DNA of 64,000 nucleotides from Caenimonas aquaedulcis (GCF_015831345.1 NZ_JADWYS010000001.1:3748618-3812617); one strand, 5' to 3'; shown: positions 26,693 through 36,638, counted from the stretch's first letter. Numbers and translations: made by a program. Notes: generated by a model from the sequence alone, not told the origin.

Positions 26693-28104
26693 CGCCCGCG
26701 CGCGGCCAGCGCCGACAGCAGCTTCGCGTGGAAGCCGCCGAAACCCCCGTTGCTCATGCATAGCACGTGATCGCCCGGCCGCGCCTCCCGCACCACCTCG
26801 CGCACGAGGTCGTCGATCGACGAGGCGACGCGCGCCTTGCCGCCCATCGGCGCGAGCACCTGTGCGGCGTCCCATCCGAGGTTGGCGGCGTGGCAGAACG
26901 ACACGTCGGCCTGCTCCAGGCTCCAGGGCAGCTGCGCGCTCATCGAGCCGAGCTTCATGGTGTTGCTGCGCGGCTCGAACACCGCGAGGATGCGCGCCGC
27001 GCCGACCTGCCGGCGCAAGCCGTCCACCGTCGTGCGGATCGCCGTGGGGTGATGCGCGAAGTCGTCGTAGACGGTGACGCCGTCCACCACGCCGCGCACT
27101 TCCATGCGCCGCTTCACGTTGAGGAATTCGCACAGCGCCCTGGCCGCCGCCGCGGGCGCGACGCCCGCGTGCTGCGCGGCCGCGATGGCGGCGAGCGCAT
27201 TGAGCTGGTTATGCACGCCGCCCAGCGCCCATTCGACCCGGCCCACTTTTTCGCCGCGCTCCAGTACATCGAAGCGGCCGGGCTCGCCCTGCGCGGTGAA
27301 GTCGGAGTTGGCGGCGCCGAAGCTGCGCACCTCGCTCCAGCACCCCATGTGCAGCACGCGCGCGAGGCTCTCCTCGAGGCCGTTGCTCACGATGCGTCCG
27401 CTCGGCGGCACGGTGCGCACGAGGTGGTGGAACTGCCGCTCGATCGCCGCGAGGTCGTCGAAGATGTCCGCGTGGTCGAACTCGAGGTTGTTGAGCACCG
27501 CGGTGCGAGGGCGATAGTGGACGAATTTGCTGCGCTTGTCGAAGAACGCGGTGTCGTATTCGTCCGCTTCGATCACGAACAAGCCGGGCCGTCCCGCTGC
27601 CGGGCCACGCGAAGCGGGGAGCGTGGGGGCGCCTAATCTTGCGGAGATGCCGAAGTTGCTGGGGACGCCTCCGACGAGGAACCCCGGCTGCAGGCCCGCG
27701 TGCTCCAGCACCCAGGCCAGCATCGACGTGGTGGTCGTCTTGCCGTGCGTGCCCGCGACGGCGAGCACGTGCCGGCCCTGCAGCACGTTCTCCGCGAGCC
27801 ACTGCGGACCGCTGATGTAAGGCTGGCCTGAATCCAGGATCGCCTCCATCAGCGGATAGCGCGGCGAGCCATCCGCCTGCCGCGCACGCGAGACCACGTT
27901 GCCGATCACCCATGCGTCGGGCTTCAACGCGAGCTGGTCCCCGCCGAAGCCTTCGATGAGTTCGATGCCGAGTTCGCGCAATTGGTCGCTCATCGGCGGG
28001 TAGACGCCGGCATCGCAACCGGTGACTTTGTGCCCCGCCTCGCGCGCGAGCGCGGCGACGCCTCCCATGAACGTGCCGCAGATGCCTAGGATATGAATGT
28101 GCAT
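26689..28104 (-). CDS. mpl: Mpl, UDP-MurNAc:tripeptide (L-Ala-gamma-D-Glu-meso-DAP) ligase
   Basis: Murein-recycling ligase that joins recovered tripeptide directly to UDP-MurNAc. 471 residues, homologous to MurC but with Mpl features: HIHILGICGTFMGGVA at the N-terminus, [13 protein letters not shown]-loop, IEADEYDTAFFDKRSKFVHY, and DDFAHHPTAI in the C-terminal domain. MurC is separately present at 1927, supporting the recycling role. A GATAAT box ends 6 nt before the ATG with no Shine-Dalgarno. The acyl-CoA ligase gene lies 43 nt upstream on the same strand. Confidence 0.95.
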   Translation of the reverse strand: MHIHILGICGTFMGGVAALAREAGHKVTGCDAGVYPPMSDQLRELGIELIEGFGGDQLALKPDAWVIGNVVSRARQADGSPRYPLMEAILDSGQPYISGPQWLAENVLQGRHVLAVAGTHGKTTTTSMLAWVLEHAGLQPGFLVGGVPSNFGISARLGAPTLPASRGPAAGRPGLFVIEADEYDTAFFDKRSKFVHYRPRTAVLNNLEFDHADIFDDLAAIERQFHHLVRTVPPSGRIVSNGLEESLARVLHMGCWSEVRSFGAANSDFTAQGEPGRFDVLERGEKVGRVEWALGGVHNQLNALAAIAAAQHAGVAPAAAARALCEFLNVKRRMEVRGVVDGVTVYDDFAHHPTAIRTTVDGLRRQVGAARILAVFEPRSNTMKLGSMSAQLPWSLEQADVSFCHAANLGWDAAQVLAPMGGKARVASSIDDLVREVVREARPGDHVLCMSNGGFGGFHAKLLSALAARGR

Positions 28105-28147
28105 GGGGCAATTATCGATGCCCCACCACGGCTCACCTGCGTGCGCG

Positions 28148-29779
28148 CTAGCGAGGGAAGCGCTCGCGCAGTTTCACCTTCCAGAACTTGCCGGTGGAAG
28201 TGCGCGGCACGGCATCGATGAACTCGTAGCGTTCCGGCGCCTGCCACTTGGCAAATCCGCTCTTGAGCAGGTGCGCATTCAATTCGGCCGGGCTTGCTTC
28301 GCGGCCCGGCCGCAGCACCACGCAGGCGAGGGGCCGCTCGCTCCACTTCTCGTCGGGGATCGCGATGACCGCGGCCTCGGCGACCGCAGGGTGCGCCATG
28401 ATCGCGTTCTCGAGATCGACGGAGCTGATCCATTCGCCGCCGGACTTGATGAGATCCTTGGTACGGTCGGTGATGCGCACGAAGCCGAGCGAGTCGACCG
28501 ATGCGACGTCCCCCGTGCGCAGCCACCCGTCGGCCGTGAACTTGTCCGGTGCCACCGGCACCTCGTGATAGCTGCCCGTGATGAACGGGCCGCGCACCTG
28601 GATCTCGCCCACGCTCTTGCCGTCCCATGGCTGCGACGTGCCGTCGTCGCCCCGCACGCGCAGGTCCACGAGCGGCACGGGCACGCCCGCCATCGCGGCG
28701 CGCCGGTAGCGCTCGTCTGCATCCGCGCCGCGCAGCTCGGCGCGCGGATAGGAGATGGTGCATACGGGCGATGTCTCCGTCATGCCCCAGCCCTGGAGGA
28801 TCCAGATGCCGTGCTTGTTGAAGGCGCGGATCAGCGACTCGGGCACGGCCGCGCCGCCCACCAGGGATTTCATCCCGTGCGGCAGCTTCCAGCGCCCGCG
28901 GTTCGGCGAGGCTTCGCCCTGGGCCGCGTCGTAGGTCTGGATCAGCCCCATCCAGATGGTCGGGACGCCCAGGGCGAGCGTGGGGGGCTCCTGCGTGATC
29001 AGGTCGAGCAGGTCGTCGGGGTGCAGGTGCGGGCCCGGGAAGACGAGCTTCACGCCCATCATCACGGCGCCGTAGGGCATGCCCCAGCAGTTGGCGTGGA
29101 ACATGGGCGTGACCGGCAGCACGACGTCCGTGCCGCGCAGGCCCCAGAAGTCGCCCAGGCTGGCGACCAGCGTGTGCAGCACGGTGGATCGGTGCGAATA
29201 CACGACGCCCTTGGGGCGTCCCGTGGTCCCGGAGGTGTAGCACATGGCGACCGGGTCGTTTTCGTCGTGCGGCGCGTACTCGAAAGCATCCGCGTCCGCC
29301 GCGTCGAGCAGCGCTTCGTAGTTCGCGAACTCCCGCGGTACGGCCGCCCCCGAGAAGGGAAACACGATGACCTTCTCGAATGCGTGCAGGTGCGCGAACT
29401 GCCTGTACAGGGGCAGGAGCACGTCGTCCACCACCAGGAAGCGATCGCTCGCATCGCCCGCGATCCACCCGATCTCGTCGGGCGACAGGCGCAGGTTCAG
29501 CGTGTGCATCACGCCGCCCGCGGCCGGGATGCCGAAGTAGCACTCCAGGTGCGCATGGTGGTTCCAGCACAGCGTGGCGACGCGGTCGCCCTTTTCCAGG
29601 CCGAGCTTGCGCAGGGCCGAGGCAAGTGCCCGCGTGCGGCGGTAAAACGCGCCGAAGCTGTGGCGCCGCAGGCTCTTGTCGGGCAGCCGGGAGACGATCT
29701 CGTTTTGCGCGAACAACTGCCCCGCCCTCTCGAGCAGGTGATTCAGCGACAGCGGGACATCCATCATCGTGCTTTGCAT
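28148..29779 (-). CDS. Acyl-CoA synthetase (AMP-forming, medium/long-chain fatty acid type)
   Basis: ANL-superfamily ligase: carboxylate + ATP + CoA gives acyl-CoA. 543 residues. The AMP-binding P-loop [16 protein letters not shown], the GWGMTETSP motif, the TGDVAS Asp and hinge region [15 protein letters not shown], and the C-terminal catalytic Lys in [15 protein letters not shown] are all present. The overall pattern matches FadD3/AlkK-like medium-to-long-chain enzymes; the substrate is not known. A GGAGG ribosome-binding site precedes the ATG at 29779. It is divergent from the gene at 29845. Confidence 0.9.
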   Translation of the reverse strand: MQSTMMDVPLSLNHLLERAGQLFAQNEIVSRLPDKSLRRHSFGAFYRRTRALASALRKLGLEKGDRVATLCWNHHAHLECYFGIPAAGGVMHTLNLRLSPDEIGWIAGDASDRFLVVDDVLLPLYRQFAHLHAFEKVIVFPFSGAAVPREFANYEALLDAADADAFEYAPHDENDPVAMCYTSGTTGRPKGVVYSHRSTVLHTLVASLGDFWGLRGTDVVLPVTPMFHANCWGMPYGAVMMGVKLVFPGPHLHPDDLLDLITQEPPTLALGVPTIWMGLIQTYDAAQGEASPNRGRWKLPHGMKSLVGGAAVPESLIRAFNKHGIWILQGWGMTETSPVCTISYPRAELRGADADERYRRAAMAGVPVPLVDLRVRGDDGTSQPWDGKSVGEIQVRGPFITGSYHEVPVAPDKFTADGWLRTGDVASVDSLGFVRITDRTKDLIKSGGEWISSVDLENAIMAHPAVAEAAVIAIPDEKWSERPLACVVLRPGREASPAELNAHLLKSGFAKWQAPERYEFIDAVPRTSTGKFWKVKLRERFPR

Positions 29780-29844
29780 GTCGGCCTCCAGGTCTTGCCC
29801 ACTGTACGGCCCGCGCGCGGCGGGATGAATGCAGAATCACCCTG

Positions 29845-30438
29845 ATGGACAGCGCGAAATCGGAAATCGCCGCGACCGCGGCGAGGATGGTGGTGGAGGA
29901 AGGACTGGAATACGGGCCGGCCAAACGCCGTGCTGTGAGGCAGCTGGGCCTCAACGCCCGCGCGGCGCTGCCGGACAATGATGCCGTCGAGGATGCCGTG
30001 CGCGAGTACATCGAGCTGTTCTGCGCGGACACGCAGCCGGCCGAGCTCGCCGCCTTGCGCCGCCTGGCGCTGACCTGGATGGAGCGGCTCGGCGAGTTCC
30101 GTCCTCACCTGGCCGGCGCAGTGTGGCACGGCACCGCCACCCGCCTGTCGGACATCTATATCCAGCTGTTCTGCGACGACCCGAAGTCCGCGGAGCTCGC
30201 GATGATCGACAAGGGTGCCGACTACGAGGTGCGCACCGTCACGGGCTTCCAGGGCGAGCAGGTCGATGCCCTGAGCCTTTCCAGCCTCAGCCCGGAGCTG
30301 AAGGAGCACATCGGCGTGCACTTCCTGGTCTACGACCATGACGACCTGCGCGGCGCGCTCAAGCCCGACGCGAAAGGCCGCAAGCCGCGCGGCGACCTGG
30401 CCGCGGTCCGGGCACTGGTGGAAAATCAGCCCGCATGA
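29845..30438 (+). CDS. Conserved hypothetical protein next to TlpA-type thioredoxin
   Basis: 197 residues, soluble. The N-terminal half is helical (KSEIAATAARMVVEEGLEYGPAKRRAVRQLG). The central block has WHGTATRLSDIYIQLFCDD, then LAMIDKGADYEVRTVTGF, and the C-terminal part IGVHFLVYDHDDLRGALK. The G-T/S then Asp-x-x-x pattern faintly recalls a minimal nucleotidyltransferase, but the second acidic residue is Tyr, so catalysis is doubtful. Some Burkholderiales annotations call similar genes UDP-MurNAc-alanine ligases, for which I see no Mur-ligase motif. It overlaps the thioredoxin gene by 4 nt. A CAGAAT box ends 7 nt before the ATG. Confidence 0.75.
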   Translation: MDSAKSEIAATAARMVVEEGLEYGPAKRRAVRQLGLNARAALPDNDAVEDAVREYIELFCADTQPAELAALRRLALTWMERLGEFRPHLAGAVWHGTATRLSDIYIQLFCDDPKSAELAMIDKGADYEVRTVTGFQGEQVDALSLSSLSPELKEHIGVHFLVYDHDDLRGALKPDAKGRKPRGDLAAVRALVENQPA

Positions 30439-30971
30439 CGATCGATGCAAAACGGCGGCGCTGGCTCTTCGGCGGGGTGGGTCTCGCGGCGGCGGCGGCC
30501 GGTGCGGGCTACGGCTGGTGGGAGTCGCATCGGGCCGCCGCGCCCGATACGGACCGCGCGGACATGCTCTGGCCGCTGGACTTCGAGACCCCCGGGGGCC
30601 AGCCCTTGCCCATGCAGTCCCTGCGCGGCAAACCCCTCGTGGTGAATTTCTGGGCGACCTGGTGTCCGCCCTGCGTGGAAGAGTTGCCGCTATTGGACGG
30701 CTTTTTCAGGGAACACTCGGCAAAAGGCTGGCAAGTCATCGGTTTGGCAATCGACCAGCCGTCGGCTGTCCGCAAATTCCTGGCCCGCACGCCCGTCACC
30801 TTTCCGATCGGCATGGCGGGGCTGGGGGGCACCGAACTGGGGCTGGCGCTCGGCAACGCCGGCGGCGGCCTGCCATTCACCGTCGCGCTGGACGCATCCG
30901 GCCGGGTTTTGCAGCGTAAAATGGGGCGCCTCGTGGCGGCGGACCTCGCCCAGTGGGTGGCCCTGGCCTGA
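30435..30971 (+). CDS. TlpA/ResA-family thiol-disulfide oxidoreductase
   Basis: Membrane-anchored periplasmic thioredoxin-like reductase. 178 residues: an N-terminal basic start and hydrophobic anchor (about 10-26, WLFGGVGLAAAAAGAGYGWW), then a thioredoxin fold with the active site WATWCPPCVEELP and a cis-Pro in GGGLPFTVALD. Such proteins keep periplasmic thiols reduced, often for cytochrome c maturation, though no ccm genes are near. Translationally coupled to the upstream gene by an ATGA overlap; accB follows after 147 nt. Confidence 0.9.
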   Translation: MTIDAKRRRWLFGGVGLAAAAAGAGYGWWESHRAAAPDTDRADMLWPLDFETPGGQPLPMQSLRGKPLVVNFWATWCPPCVEELPLLDGFFREHSAKGWQVIGLAIDQPSAVRKFLARTPVTFPIGMAGLGGTELGLALGNAGGGLPFTVALDASGRVLQRKMGRLVAADLAQWVALA

Positions 30972-31066
30972 GCCTGCCAAGCGCCCCGGAGACCGCCTTC
31001 CTTCGGTCCGGCTGTCAAGCCCGGAATCGAAAATAATCTAAAAATGACCGAAGAAACGTTGGATAA

Positions 31067-31088
31067 GCGAATTTTGCTGTAAATTCGC
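31067..31088. promoter_or_regulatory. Inverted repeat in the accB promoter region
   Basis: GCGAATTT (31067-31074) and AAATTCGC (31081-31088) form a perfect 8-bp inverted repeat with a 6-nt spacer, 30 nt before the accB ATG. It lies in an AT-rich stretch with a weak possible promoter just upstream (CTGTCA at 31012, TAATCT at 31034). It could be an operator or an mRNA hairpin in the accB leader. The binding protein, if any, is unknown. Confidence 0.4.
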
Positions 31089-31118
31089 GTTCCTTTCGTT
31101 GCAGGCGTTGGAGAGCAC

Positions 31119-31571
31119 ATGGACTTGCGCAAACTCAAGACATTGATCGACCTCGTGTCGGAATCGAATGTCTCGGAACTGGAAATCACGGAAGCTGAAG
31201 GCAAGGTCCGCATCGTGAAGGGCGGCGGGGCGATGGTGCAGTCGATGCCCGCGCCGCAGGCCATGGTCCCCGCGCCGGCCCCCGCGCCGGTGGCAGCGGC
31301 GGCGCCCGTCGCGGCTGCGCCGGTCGAGGCGCCCGCCGGCCACATCGTCAAATCCCCCATGGTCGGCACTTTCTACCGCTCCTCCAGTCCCGGCGCCAAG
31401 CCGTTCATCGAGCTCGGCTCCGCGATCAAGGAAGGCGAGACGGTCTGCATCATCGAGGCGATGAAGATCCTCAACGAGATCGAAGCCGACAAGAGCGGCA
31501 CCATCACGAAGATCTACTGCGAGAACGGCCAGGCCGTCGAGTACGGTCAACCGCTGTTCGAGATCGAATAA
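31119..31571 (+). CDS. accB: AccB, biotin carboxyl carrier protein of acetyl-CoA carboxylase
   Basis: Carries carboxybiotin between biotin carboxylase and the carboxyltransferase in fatty-acid synthesis. 150 residues: an N-terminal assembly region ([11 protein letters not shown]), an Ala/Pro linker (about 44-74), and a C-terminal biotinyl domain with the EAMKI motif, whose Lys116 is biotinylated, and the family-typical thumb segment [12 protein letters not shown]. Followed 14 nt later by accC. Confidence 0.97.
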   Translation: MDLRKLKTLIDLVSESNVSELEITEAEGKVRIVKGGGAMVQSMPAPQAMVPAPAPAPVAAAAPVAAAPVEAPAGHIVKSPMVGTFYRSSSPGAKPFIELGSAIKEGETVCIIEAMKILNEIEADKSGTITKIYCENGQAVEYGQPLFEIE

Positions 31572-31585
31572 CGGCGCCGCCCCCC

Positions 31586-32935
31586 ATGTTCAAGAAAATC
31601 CTTGTTGCCAACCGGGGCGAAATCGCGCTGCGCATCCAGCGTGCCTGCCGCGAACTCGGCGTGAAGGCCGTGATGGTCTATTCGGAAGCCGACCGCGAGG
31701 CCAAGTACGTGAAGCTCGCGGAAGAGGCCGTCTGCATCGGCCCGGCGCCGTCGCCCCAGAGCTACCTGAACATGCCCGCGATCATCTCGGCGGCCGAAGT
31801 CACCGACGCCGAGGCGATCCACCCCGGCTACGGTTTCCTGTCCGAGAACGCGGACTTCGCCGAGCGCGTGGAAAAGAGCGGCTTCCAGTTCATCGGCCCC
31901 ACGCCCGAAAACATCCGCACCATGGGCGACAAGGTCTCGGCCAAGCAGGCGATGATCAAGGCGGGCGTGCCCTGCGTGCCCGGGTCCGAAGGCGAACTGC
32001 CCGACGATCCGGTGGTCATCCGCCGCACGGCCAAGGCGGTCGGCTACCCGGTGATCATCAAGGCGGCCGGTGGCGGCGGCGGGCGCGGCATGCGCGTGGT
32101 CCACACGGAAGCCGCGCTCATCAACGCGGTGCAGATGACCAAGGCGGAGGCGGGCGCGGCCTTCGGCAATCCGGCCGTGTACATGGAGAAGTTCCTCCAG
32201 AACCCGCGCCACGTCGAGATCCAGGTCCTCGCGGACAAGCACAAGAACGCGGTGTACCTCGGCGAGCGGGACTGCTCCATGCAGCGCCGCCACCAGAAGG
32301 TGATCGAGGAAGCGCCGGCGCCGGGCATCCCGCGCAAGCTGATCGAGAAGATCGGCGAGCGCTGCGTGGCCGCGTGCAAGCGCATCGGCTACCGCGGGGC
32401 GGGCACTTTCGAGTTCCTCTACGAGGCCGGCGAGTTCTATTTCATCGAGATGAACACGCGCGTGCAGGTGGAGCACCCGGTGACGGAGCTCATCACCGGC
32501 GTGGACATCGTCAAGTCGCAGATCATGGTGGCGGCCGGCGAGAAGCTGCCCTTCACCCAGCGCGACATCGTGATCCGTGGCCACGCGCTCGAATGCCGCG
32601 TGAACGCCGAAGACCCGTACAAGTTCGTGCCATCGCCGGGCCGCATCACGATGTGGCACGCGCCCGGCGGGCCGGGCGTGCGGGTGGACTCGCACGTGTA
32701 CACCAACTACTTCGTCCCGCCGAACTACGACTCGATGATCGGCAAGATCATCGTCCACGGCGACACCCGCGAGCAGGCCCTGGCGCGCATGCGCACTGCG
32801 CTGGCGGAAACCGTGGTGGAGGGCATCAACACCAACATCCCGCTGCACCGCGAGCTGATGGTGGACGCGAAGTTCATGGACGGCGGCACCAACATCCACT
32901 ACCTGGAAGAGTGGCTGTCGCACCATAAGCGGTGA
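31586..32935 (+). CDS. accC: AccC, biotin carboxylase subunit of acetyl-CoA carboxylase
   Basis: ATP-grasp enzyme carboxylating biotin on AccB. 449 residues, standard. It starts [27 protein letters not shown], the glycine-rich loop [30 protein letters not shown], and [16 protein letters not shown] with catalytic Glu and Arg residues are present. The stop overlaps the prmA start by 1 nt. Confidence 0.98.
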   Translation: MFKKILVANRGEIALRIQRACRELGVKAVMVYSEADREAKYVKLAEEAVCIGPAPSPQSYLNMPAIISAAEVTDAEAIHPGYGFLSENADFAERVEKSGFQFIGPTPENIRTMGDKVSAKQAMIKAGVPCVPGSEGELPDDPVVIRRTAKAVGYPVIIKAAGGGGGRGMRVVHTEAALINAVQMTKAEAGAAFGNPAVYMEKFLQNPRHVEIQVLADKHKNAVYLGERDCSMQRRHQKVIEEAPAPGIPRKLIEKIGERCVAACKRIGYRGAGTFEFLYEAGEFYFIEMNTRVQVEHPVTELITGVDIVKSQIMVAAGEKLPFTQRDIVIRGHALECRVNAEDPYKFVPSPGRITMWHAPGGPGVRVDSHVYTNYFVPPNYDSMIGKIIVHGDTREQALARMRTALAETVVEGINTNIPLHRELMVDAKFMDGGTNIHYLEEWLSHHKR

Positions 32936-33816
32936 TGTTCGAACTCGGCCTGCTGTGCCCCGAGCAAAGTGTCGAGGCCCTGAGCGATGCGCTGGATGCG
33001 CTCGACGCGTTGAGCGTCTCGGTGGAAGACGCCGACGCGCAGACCGACGCGGAGCACGCGCTCTTCGGCGAACCCGGCATGCCGCCGCCCGCGGAAGGGT
33101 GGCAGTGCTCCCGCATCCTCGCCCTCTTCGCCACCGAAGAAGCGGCCCGTGAAGCGTCGCGGCTGCTGGAAGTCCAGGACTTCTTCGAAGGCTGCCAGCT
33201 CCTGGGCATCCACCCCGTGGAAGACCAGGACTGGGTGCGCCTCACGCAGTCGCAGTTCGAGCCCGTGGAGATCACGCCGGAGTTCTGGATCGTGCCCACC
33301 TGGCATGAGCCGCCGGCCGCCGCGAAGCAGGTGATCCGGCTCGACCCGGGCCTGGCGTTCGGCACGGGCACGCACCCGACCACCCGCATGTGCCTGCGGT
33401 GGATCGCCGCGCATCCGCCGCGCGGGCAGCGCGTGCTCGACTACGGCTGCGGCTCCGGCATCCTCGCGATCGGCGCCGCGCGCTTCGGCGCGGGCCGCAT
33501 CGACGCCGTCGACATCGACCCCGCCGCGGTGCAGTCCACGAAGGACAACGCGACTGCGAATGCGGTCGAGCTCCATGCGGGCCTGCCGGACGCCGCGCAA
33601 GGGCGGTACGAACTCGTGCTGGCCAACATCCTCGCGACGCCGCTCAAGGTGCTCGCGCCGCTGCTGTGCGGCCATGTGGAGAAGGGCGGGCACCTGGTGC
33701 TCGCGGGCATCCTGGAGCGGCAGGCGGGCGAGTTGACGGCCGCCTACGCGCCTTACGCCGAACTGGCGGTGGGCGACACGCAGGACGGCTGGGTCCTGAT
33801 GACCGCCCGCCTGTAA
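32935..33816 (+). CDS. prmA: PrmA, ribosomal protein L11 methyltransferase
   Basis: SAM-dependent methyltransferase trimethylating ribosomal protein L11. 293 residues: an N-terminal L11-recognition domain and a Rossmann methyltransferase domain with DPGLAFGTGTHPTTRMCL, SAM loop VLDYGCGSGILAIGA, DIDPAAVQST and NILATPL. The ATG at 32935 overlaps the accC stop (TGATG); a GTG one codon earlier is less likely. The accB-accC-prmA order is typical of betaproteobacteria. Confidence 0.96.
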   Translation: MFELGLLCPEQSVEALSDALDALDALSVSVEDADAQTDAEHALFGEPGMPPPAEGWQCSRILALFATEEAAREASRLLEVQDFFEGCQLLGIHPVEDQDWVRLTQSQFEPVEITPEFWIVPTWHEPPAAAKQVIRLDPGLAFGTGTHPTTRMCLRWIAAHPPRGQRVLDYGCGSGILAIGAARFGAGRIDAVDIDPAAVQSTKDNATANAVELHAGLPDAAQGRYELVLANILATPLKVLAPLLCGHVEKGGHLVLAGILERQAGELTAAYAPYAELAVGDTQDGWVLMTARL

Positions 33817-33851
33817 GCGTCGCGCGGGGCGCTCGCTACAATGCCTCGCTC

Positions 33852-34817
33852 ATGAGCCTGATCACGCGATGCCCCGCTTGCGGGACGATGTTCAAAGTCG
33901 TGCCCGACCAGCTCAGGATTTCGGAAGGCTGGGTGCGCTGCGGCCATTGCTCCGAAGTTTTCGACGCCGCCGCGAACATGCAGGTGGAAGAAGCGGCGCC
34001 GATGGAGCCGACTCCTCCCGTCCCGCACGCCCTGGCCGATCTTCCGGAATCGATCTCCGGCGAATCCATCCCGCCGCACGAGGAGGAATTCGGATCGTCG
34101 CTCACCACCGAAGTCGGCGATTCACTGGCCTCCGAGCCGCCCGACTCCACGCAACTCGAAGCGGAAGCGCGGGCACTGGCCGAAACCCCGCTGGACCGGC
34201 CGTTCTCGCTCATGCGCGCCGACACGTCCGACGCTGTCGAGGCGCCGCCTCCCGCGGAGGCCCGGCCGCGGCCCGAACCCGAACCGGAACTCCACGAAAT
34301 CCCGTTCGTGCGCCAGGCGCGACGGGAGGAATTCTGGCGCAGCCCCGGCATGCGGGTGCTCCTGGCGCTGGCGGCCCTTGCCCTTGCCGCGCTGCTGGTG
34401 GCGCAGGTGGCCATTCACGACCGGGACCGCATCGCCGCCATCGAGCCCGCGCTGCGTCCCTGGCTCGCCCGCCTGTGCGAGCCGCTGGCGTGCCGCGTCG
34501 GGCCGCCACGCCAGATCGACACCTTGTCCATCGACAGCTCCTCGTTCAACAAGCTGCGCGGCGACGCCTACCGCCTGAACTTCACCCTGAAGAACCAGGC
34601 GCCCACCGAAGTCGCGATGCCCTCGCTGGAACTCACCCTCACCGACGGGCAGGACCAGCCGGTCGTGCGCCGCGTACTGACCCCCGCGGAATTCACGAAC
34701 AGGCCGCCTGTCCTGCAGGCTGCATCGGAGTGGTCCGGCTCGGTGGCGCTGGCCGTGAACACGGCGACCCTCGGCGAGCGCATCGCGGGGTACCGCCTGC
34801 TCGCTTTCTATCCCTGA
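33852..34817 (+). CDS. Zinc-ribbon and DUF3426 domain membrane protein
   Basis: 321 residues. The N-terminal zinc ribbon (MJ0042 type) has Cys7, Cys10, Cys30 and Cys33 in CPACGTMF and RCGHCSEVFDA. A Pro/Glu-rich linker (about 45-150) leads to one membrane helix (about 167-187), followed by a DUF3426 C-terminal domain in the periplasm (NKLRGDAYRLNFTLKNQA, MPSLELTLTDGQ). The function is unknown; the layout suggests a cytoplasmic metal or nucleic-acid sensor tied to an extracytoplasmic domain. A TACAAT box ends 9 nt before the ATG. The large + strand frame starting upstream is a prmA shadow. Confidence 0.88.
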   Translation: MSLITRCPACGTMFKVVPDQLRISEGWVRCGHCSEVFDAAANMQVEEAAPMEPTPPVPHALADLPESISGESIPPHEEEFGSSLTTEVGDSLASEPPDSTQLEAEARALAETPLDRPFSLMRADTSDAVEAPPPAEARPRPEPEPELHEIPFVRQARREEFWRSPGMRVLLALAALALAALLVAQVAIHDRDRIAAIEPALRPWLARLCEPLACRVGPPRQIDTLSIDSSSFNKLRGDAYRLNFTLKNQAPTEVAMPSLELTLTDGQDQPVVRRVLTPAEFTNRPPVLQAASEWSGSVALAVNTATLGERIAGYRLLAFYP

Positions 34818-34835
34818 ACTTTTGAAAAGACCCCC

Positions 34836-35723
34836 ATGGCAAGCCTGATCTGCGGCTCCCTCGCGTTCGACACCATCATGAGCTTCGAGGGCCGCTTCGC
34901 CGAGCAGATCCTGCCCGAGCAGCTGCACATCCTCAACGTGTCGTTCCTCGTGCCGGCACTGCGCCGCGACTTCGGCGGCTGCGCGGGCAACATCGCCTAC
35001 GCACTCAAGCTGCTGGGGGGCGACCCGGTGCCGATGGCGACGGTGGGAAGCGACGGCGCGGAATACGTCGCGCGGCTGGCTGCGCAGGGCATCGACACGC
35101 GCTTCGTCAAGCAGGTCGGCGACACCTACACTGCGCAGGCGATGATCATGACCGACCGCGACAACAACCAGATCACCGCTTTCCACCCGGGCGCGATGAT
35201 GCAGGCGCACGTGACCCGCATCGAGCCGGGCACGGACGTGAAGCTGGGCATCATTTCACCCGACGGGCGCGACGCGATGCTGCAGCATGCAGCGCAGTTC
35301 AGGGCGGCGGGCATTCCTTTCGTGTTCGACCCGGGCCAGGGGTTGCCGATGTTCGACGGCCCCGAACTCGCGGCCTTCATCGACCAGGCGGACTGGGTGA
35401 CGGTGAACGACTACGAAGGCAAGATGCTCTGCGACCGCACCGGCTGGAGCAACGCGGAGATCTCGAAGCGCGTGCAGGGCCTCGTCGTCACGCTGGGCGG
35501 GGAGGGATGCGAAGTGTGGGTGGGTGGCGAGAAGCGGGTGGTGCCGCCGGTGAAGGCCACGCAGGTCGTCGATCCGACCGGTTGCGGCGACGCCTGGCGC
35601 GGCGCCCTGCTGCACGGCCTGGAGCAGGGCTGGGCGCTGGAGCGATGCGCGGAACTCGGCAACCGCGTCGGCGCGATCAAGATCGCGAGCCGCGGCCCGC
35701 AGAACTACACGCTCAACCCCTAG
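34836..35723 (+). CDS. PfkB-family carbohydrate (adenosine/ribokinase-like) kinase
   Basis: 295-residue ribokinase-fold kinase. The N-terminal GGCAGNIAYALKLLG motif binds substrate; the C-terminal DPTGCGDAWRGALLHG contains the anion hole and catalytic Asp. Compared with adenosine kinase and ribokinase it lacks a clear specificity signature, so the substrate is open (nucleoside or sugar). Eighteen nt follow the DUF3426 gene, suggesting co-transcription. Its stop overlaps the end of the convergent SDR gene. Confidence 0.88.
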   Translation: MASLICGSLAFDTIMSFEGRFAEQILPEQLHILNVSFLVPALRRDFGGCAGNIAYALKLLGGDPVPMATVGSDGAEYVARLAAQGIDTRFVKQVGDTYTAQAMIMTDRDNNQITAFHPGAMMQAHVTRIEPGTDVKLGIISPDGRDAMLQHAAQFRAAGIPFVFDPGQGLPMFDGPELAAFIDQADWVTVNDYEGKMLCDRTGWSNAEISKRVQGLVVTLGGEGCEVWVGGEKRVVPPVKATQVVDPTGCGDAWRGALLHGLEQGWALERCAELGNRVGAIKIASRGPQNYTLNP

Positions 35724-36492
35724 CCAGCGTCACGCCGCCATCCACGACGATGGTCTCGCCCACGACGTAGTCGCCCGCGCGGGACGCGAGGTAGATCGCC
35801 ACGCCGGCCATGTCGTCGTCGACGCCGATACGGCCCGCGGGAATGCGCTTGGCCACCTCGTCGCCATGATCGCGCGCCACGCGGTTCATGTCCGAGGCGA
35901 AGGCGCCCGGCGCAATGCCGCTCACCACGATGTTGTCGCGCACCAGCCGAAGCGACATCCGCTTGGTGAGGTGGATGAGGCCCGCCTTGCTCGCGGCGTA
36001 CGAATAAGTCTCCTGCGGGTTCACCGACACGCCGTCGATCGAAGCGATGTTGATCACCTTCGCCGGCCGGGACTTCGCACCGCTGCGCAGCGCTTCGTGC
36101 AGGGCCTGCGTGAGGAAGAAGGGCGATTTCAGGTTCAGGTCCACGACCTTGTCCCAGCCCTTCTCGGGGAAGGTGTCGAAGTCTTCGCCCCACGCGGCAC
36201 CCGCGTTGTTCACGAGGATGTCCAGCGAACCTTCCCTGGCCATGTACGCGGCGGCCAGGCCCTTCGCGCCCTCCACCGTGGAGACGTCCGCCGGCAGGGA
36301 GATGCAGGTGCCGATCGCCGAGAGCTCCTTCGCGGTGGCGTCGCACGCGTCCGCCTTGCGCGACGAGATGTACACGCGCGCGCCCTGGGCCAGGAAGCCT
36401 TTGGCGATCATGCGGCCGATGCCGCGCGAGCCGCCGGTGACGAGGGCGGTGCGGCCGGCGAGCGAGAAGAGGTCTTTCATGGAGTCGGTCAT
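35713..36492 (-). CDS. Short-chain dehydrogenase/reductase (SDR)
   Basis: 259-residue classical SDR. NAD(P)-binding TGGSRGIGR, NNAGAAWGE, the catalytic Ser in INIASIDG and the YxxxK pair in YSYAASKAG are present; the C-terminus ends VVDGGVTLA, typical of FabG-like and RhlG-like enzymes. The start at 36492 follows an AAGGAAG ribosome-binding site on the minus strand; an upstream in-frame ATG lacks one. The substrate is unknown. It is divergent from the CorA-like gene, with 146 nt between the start codons. Confidence 0.9.
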   Translation of the reverse strand: MTDSMKDLFSLAGRTALVTGGSRGIGRMIAKGFLAQGARVYISSRKADACDATAKELSAIGTCISLPADVSTVEGAKGLAAAYMAREGSLDILVNNAGAAWGEDFDTFPEKGWDKVVDLNLKSPFFLTQALHEALRSGAKSRPAKVINIASIDGVSVNPQETYSYAASKAGLIHLTKRMSLRLVRDNIVVSGIAPGAFASDMNRVARDHGDEVAKRIPAGRIGVDDDMAGVAIYLASRAGDYVVGETIVVDGGVTLARG

Positions 36493-36638
36493 GGCGCTTC
36501 CTTGTTGCGATGGCACAGCGTAGCGCGGACGGGACGCGGCGGCCAATCACCTGCATGACACCCCGCTGGTCATGCGCGCCGGGCGGAGGTAGGATGCGCG
36601 GGCACCTCCCCCCAACCTTCCGTTTCGAGGAGATCCAC

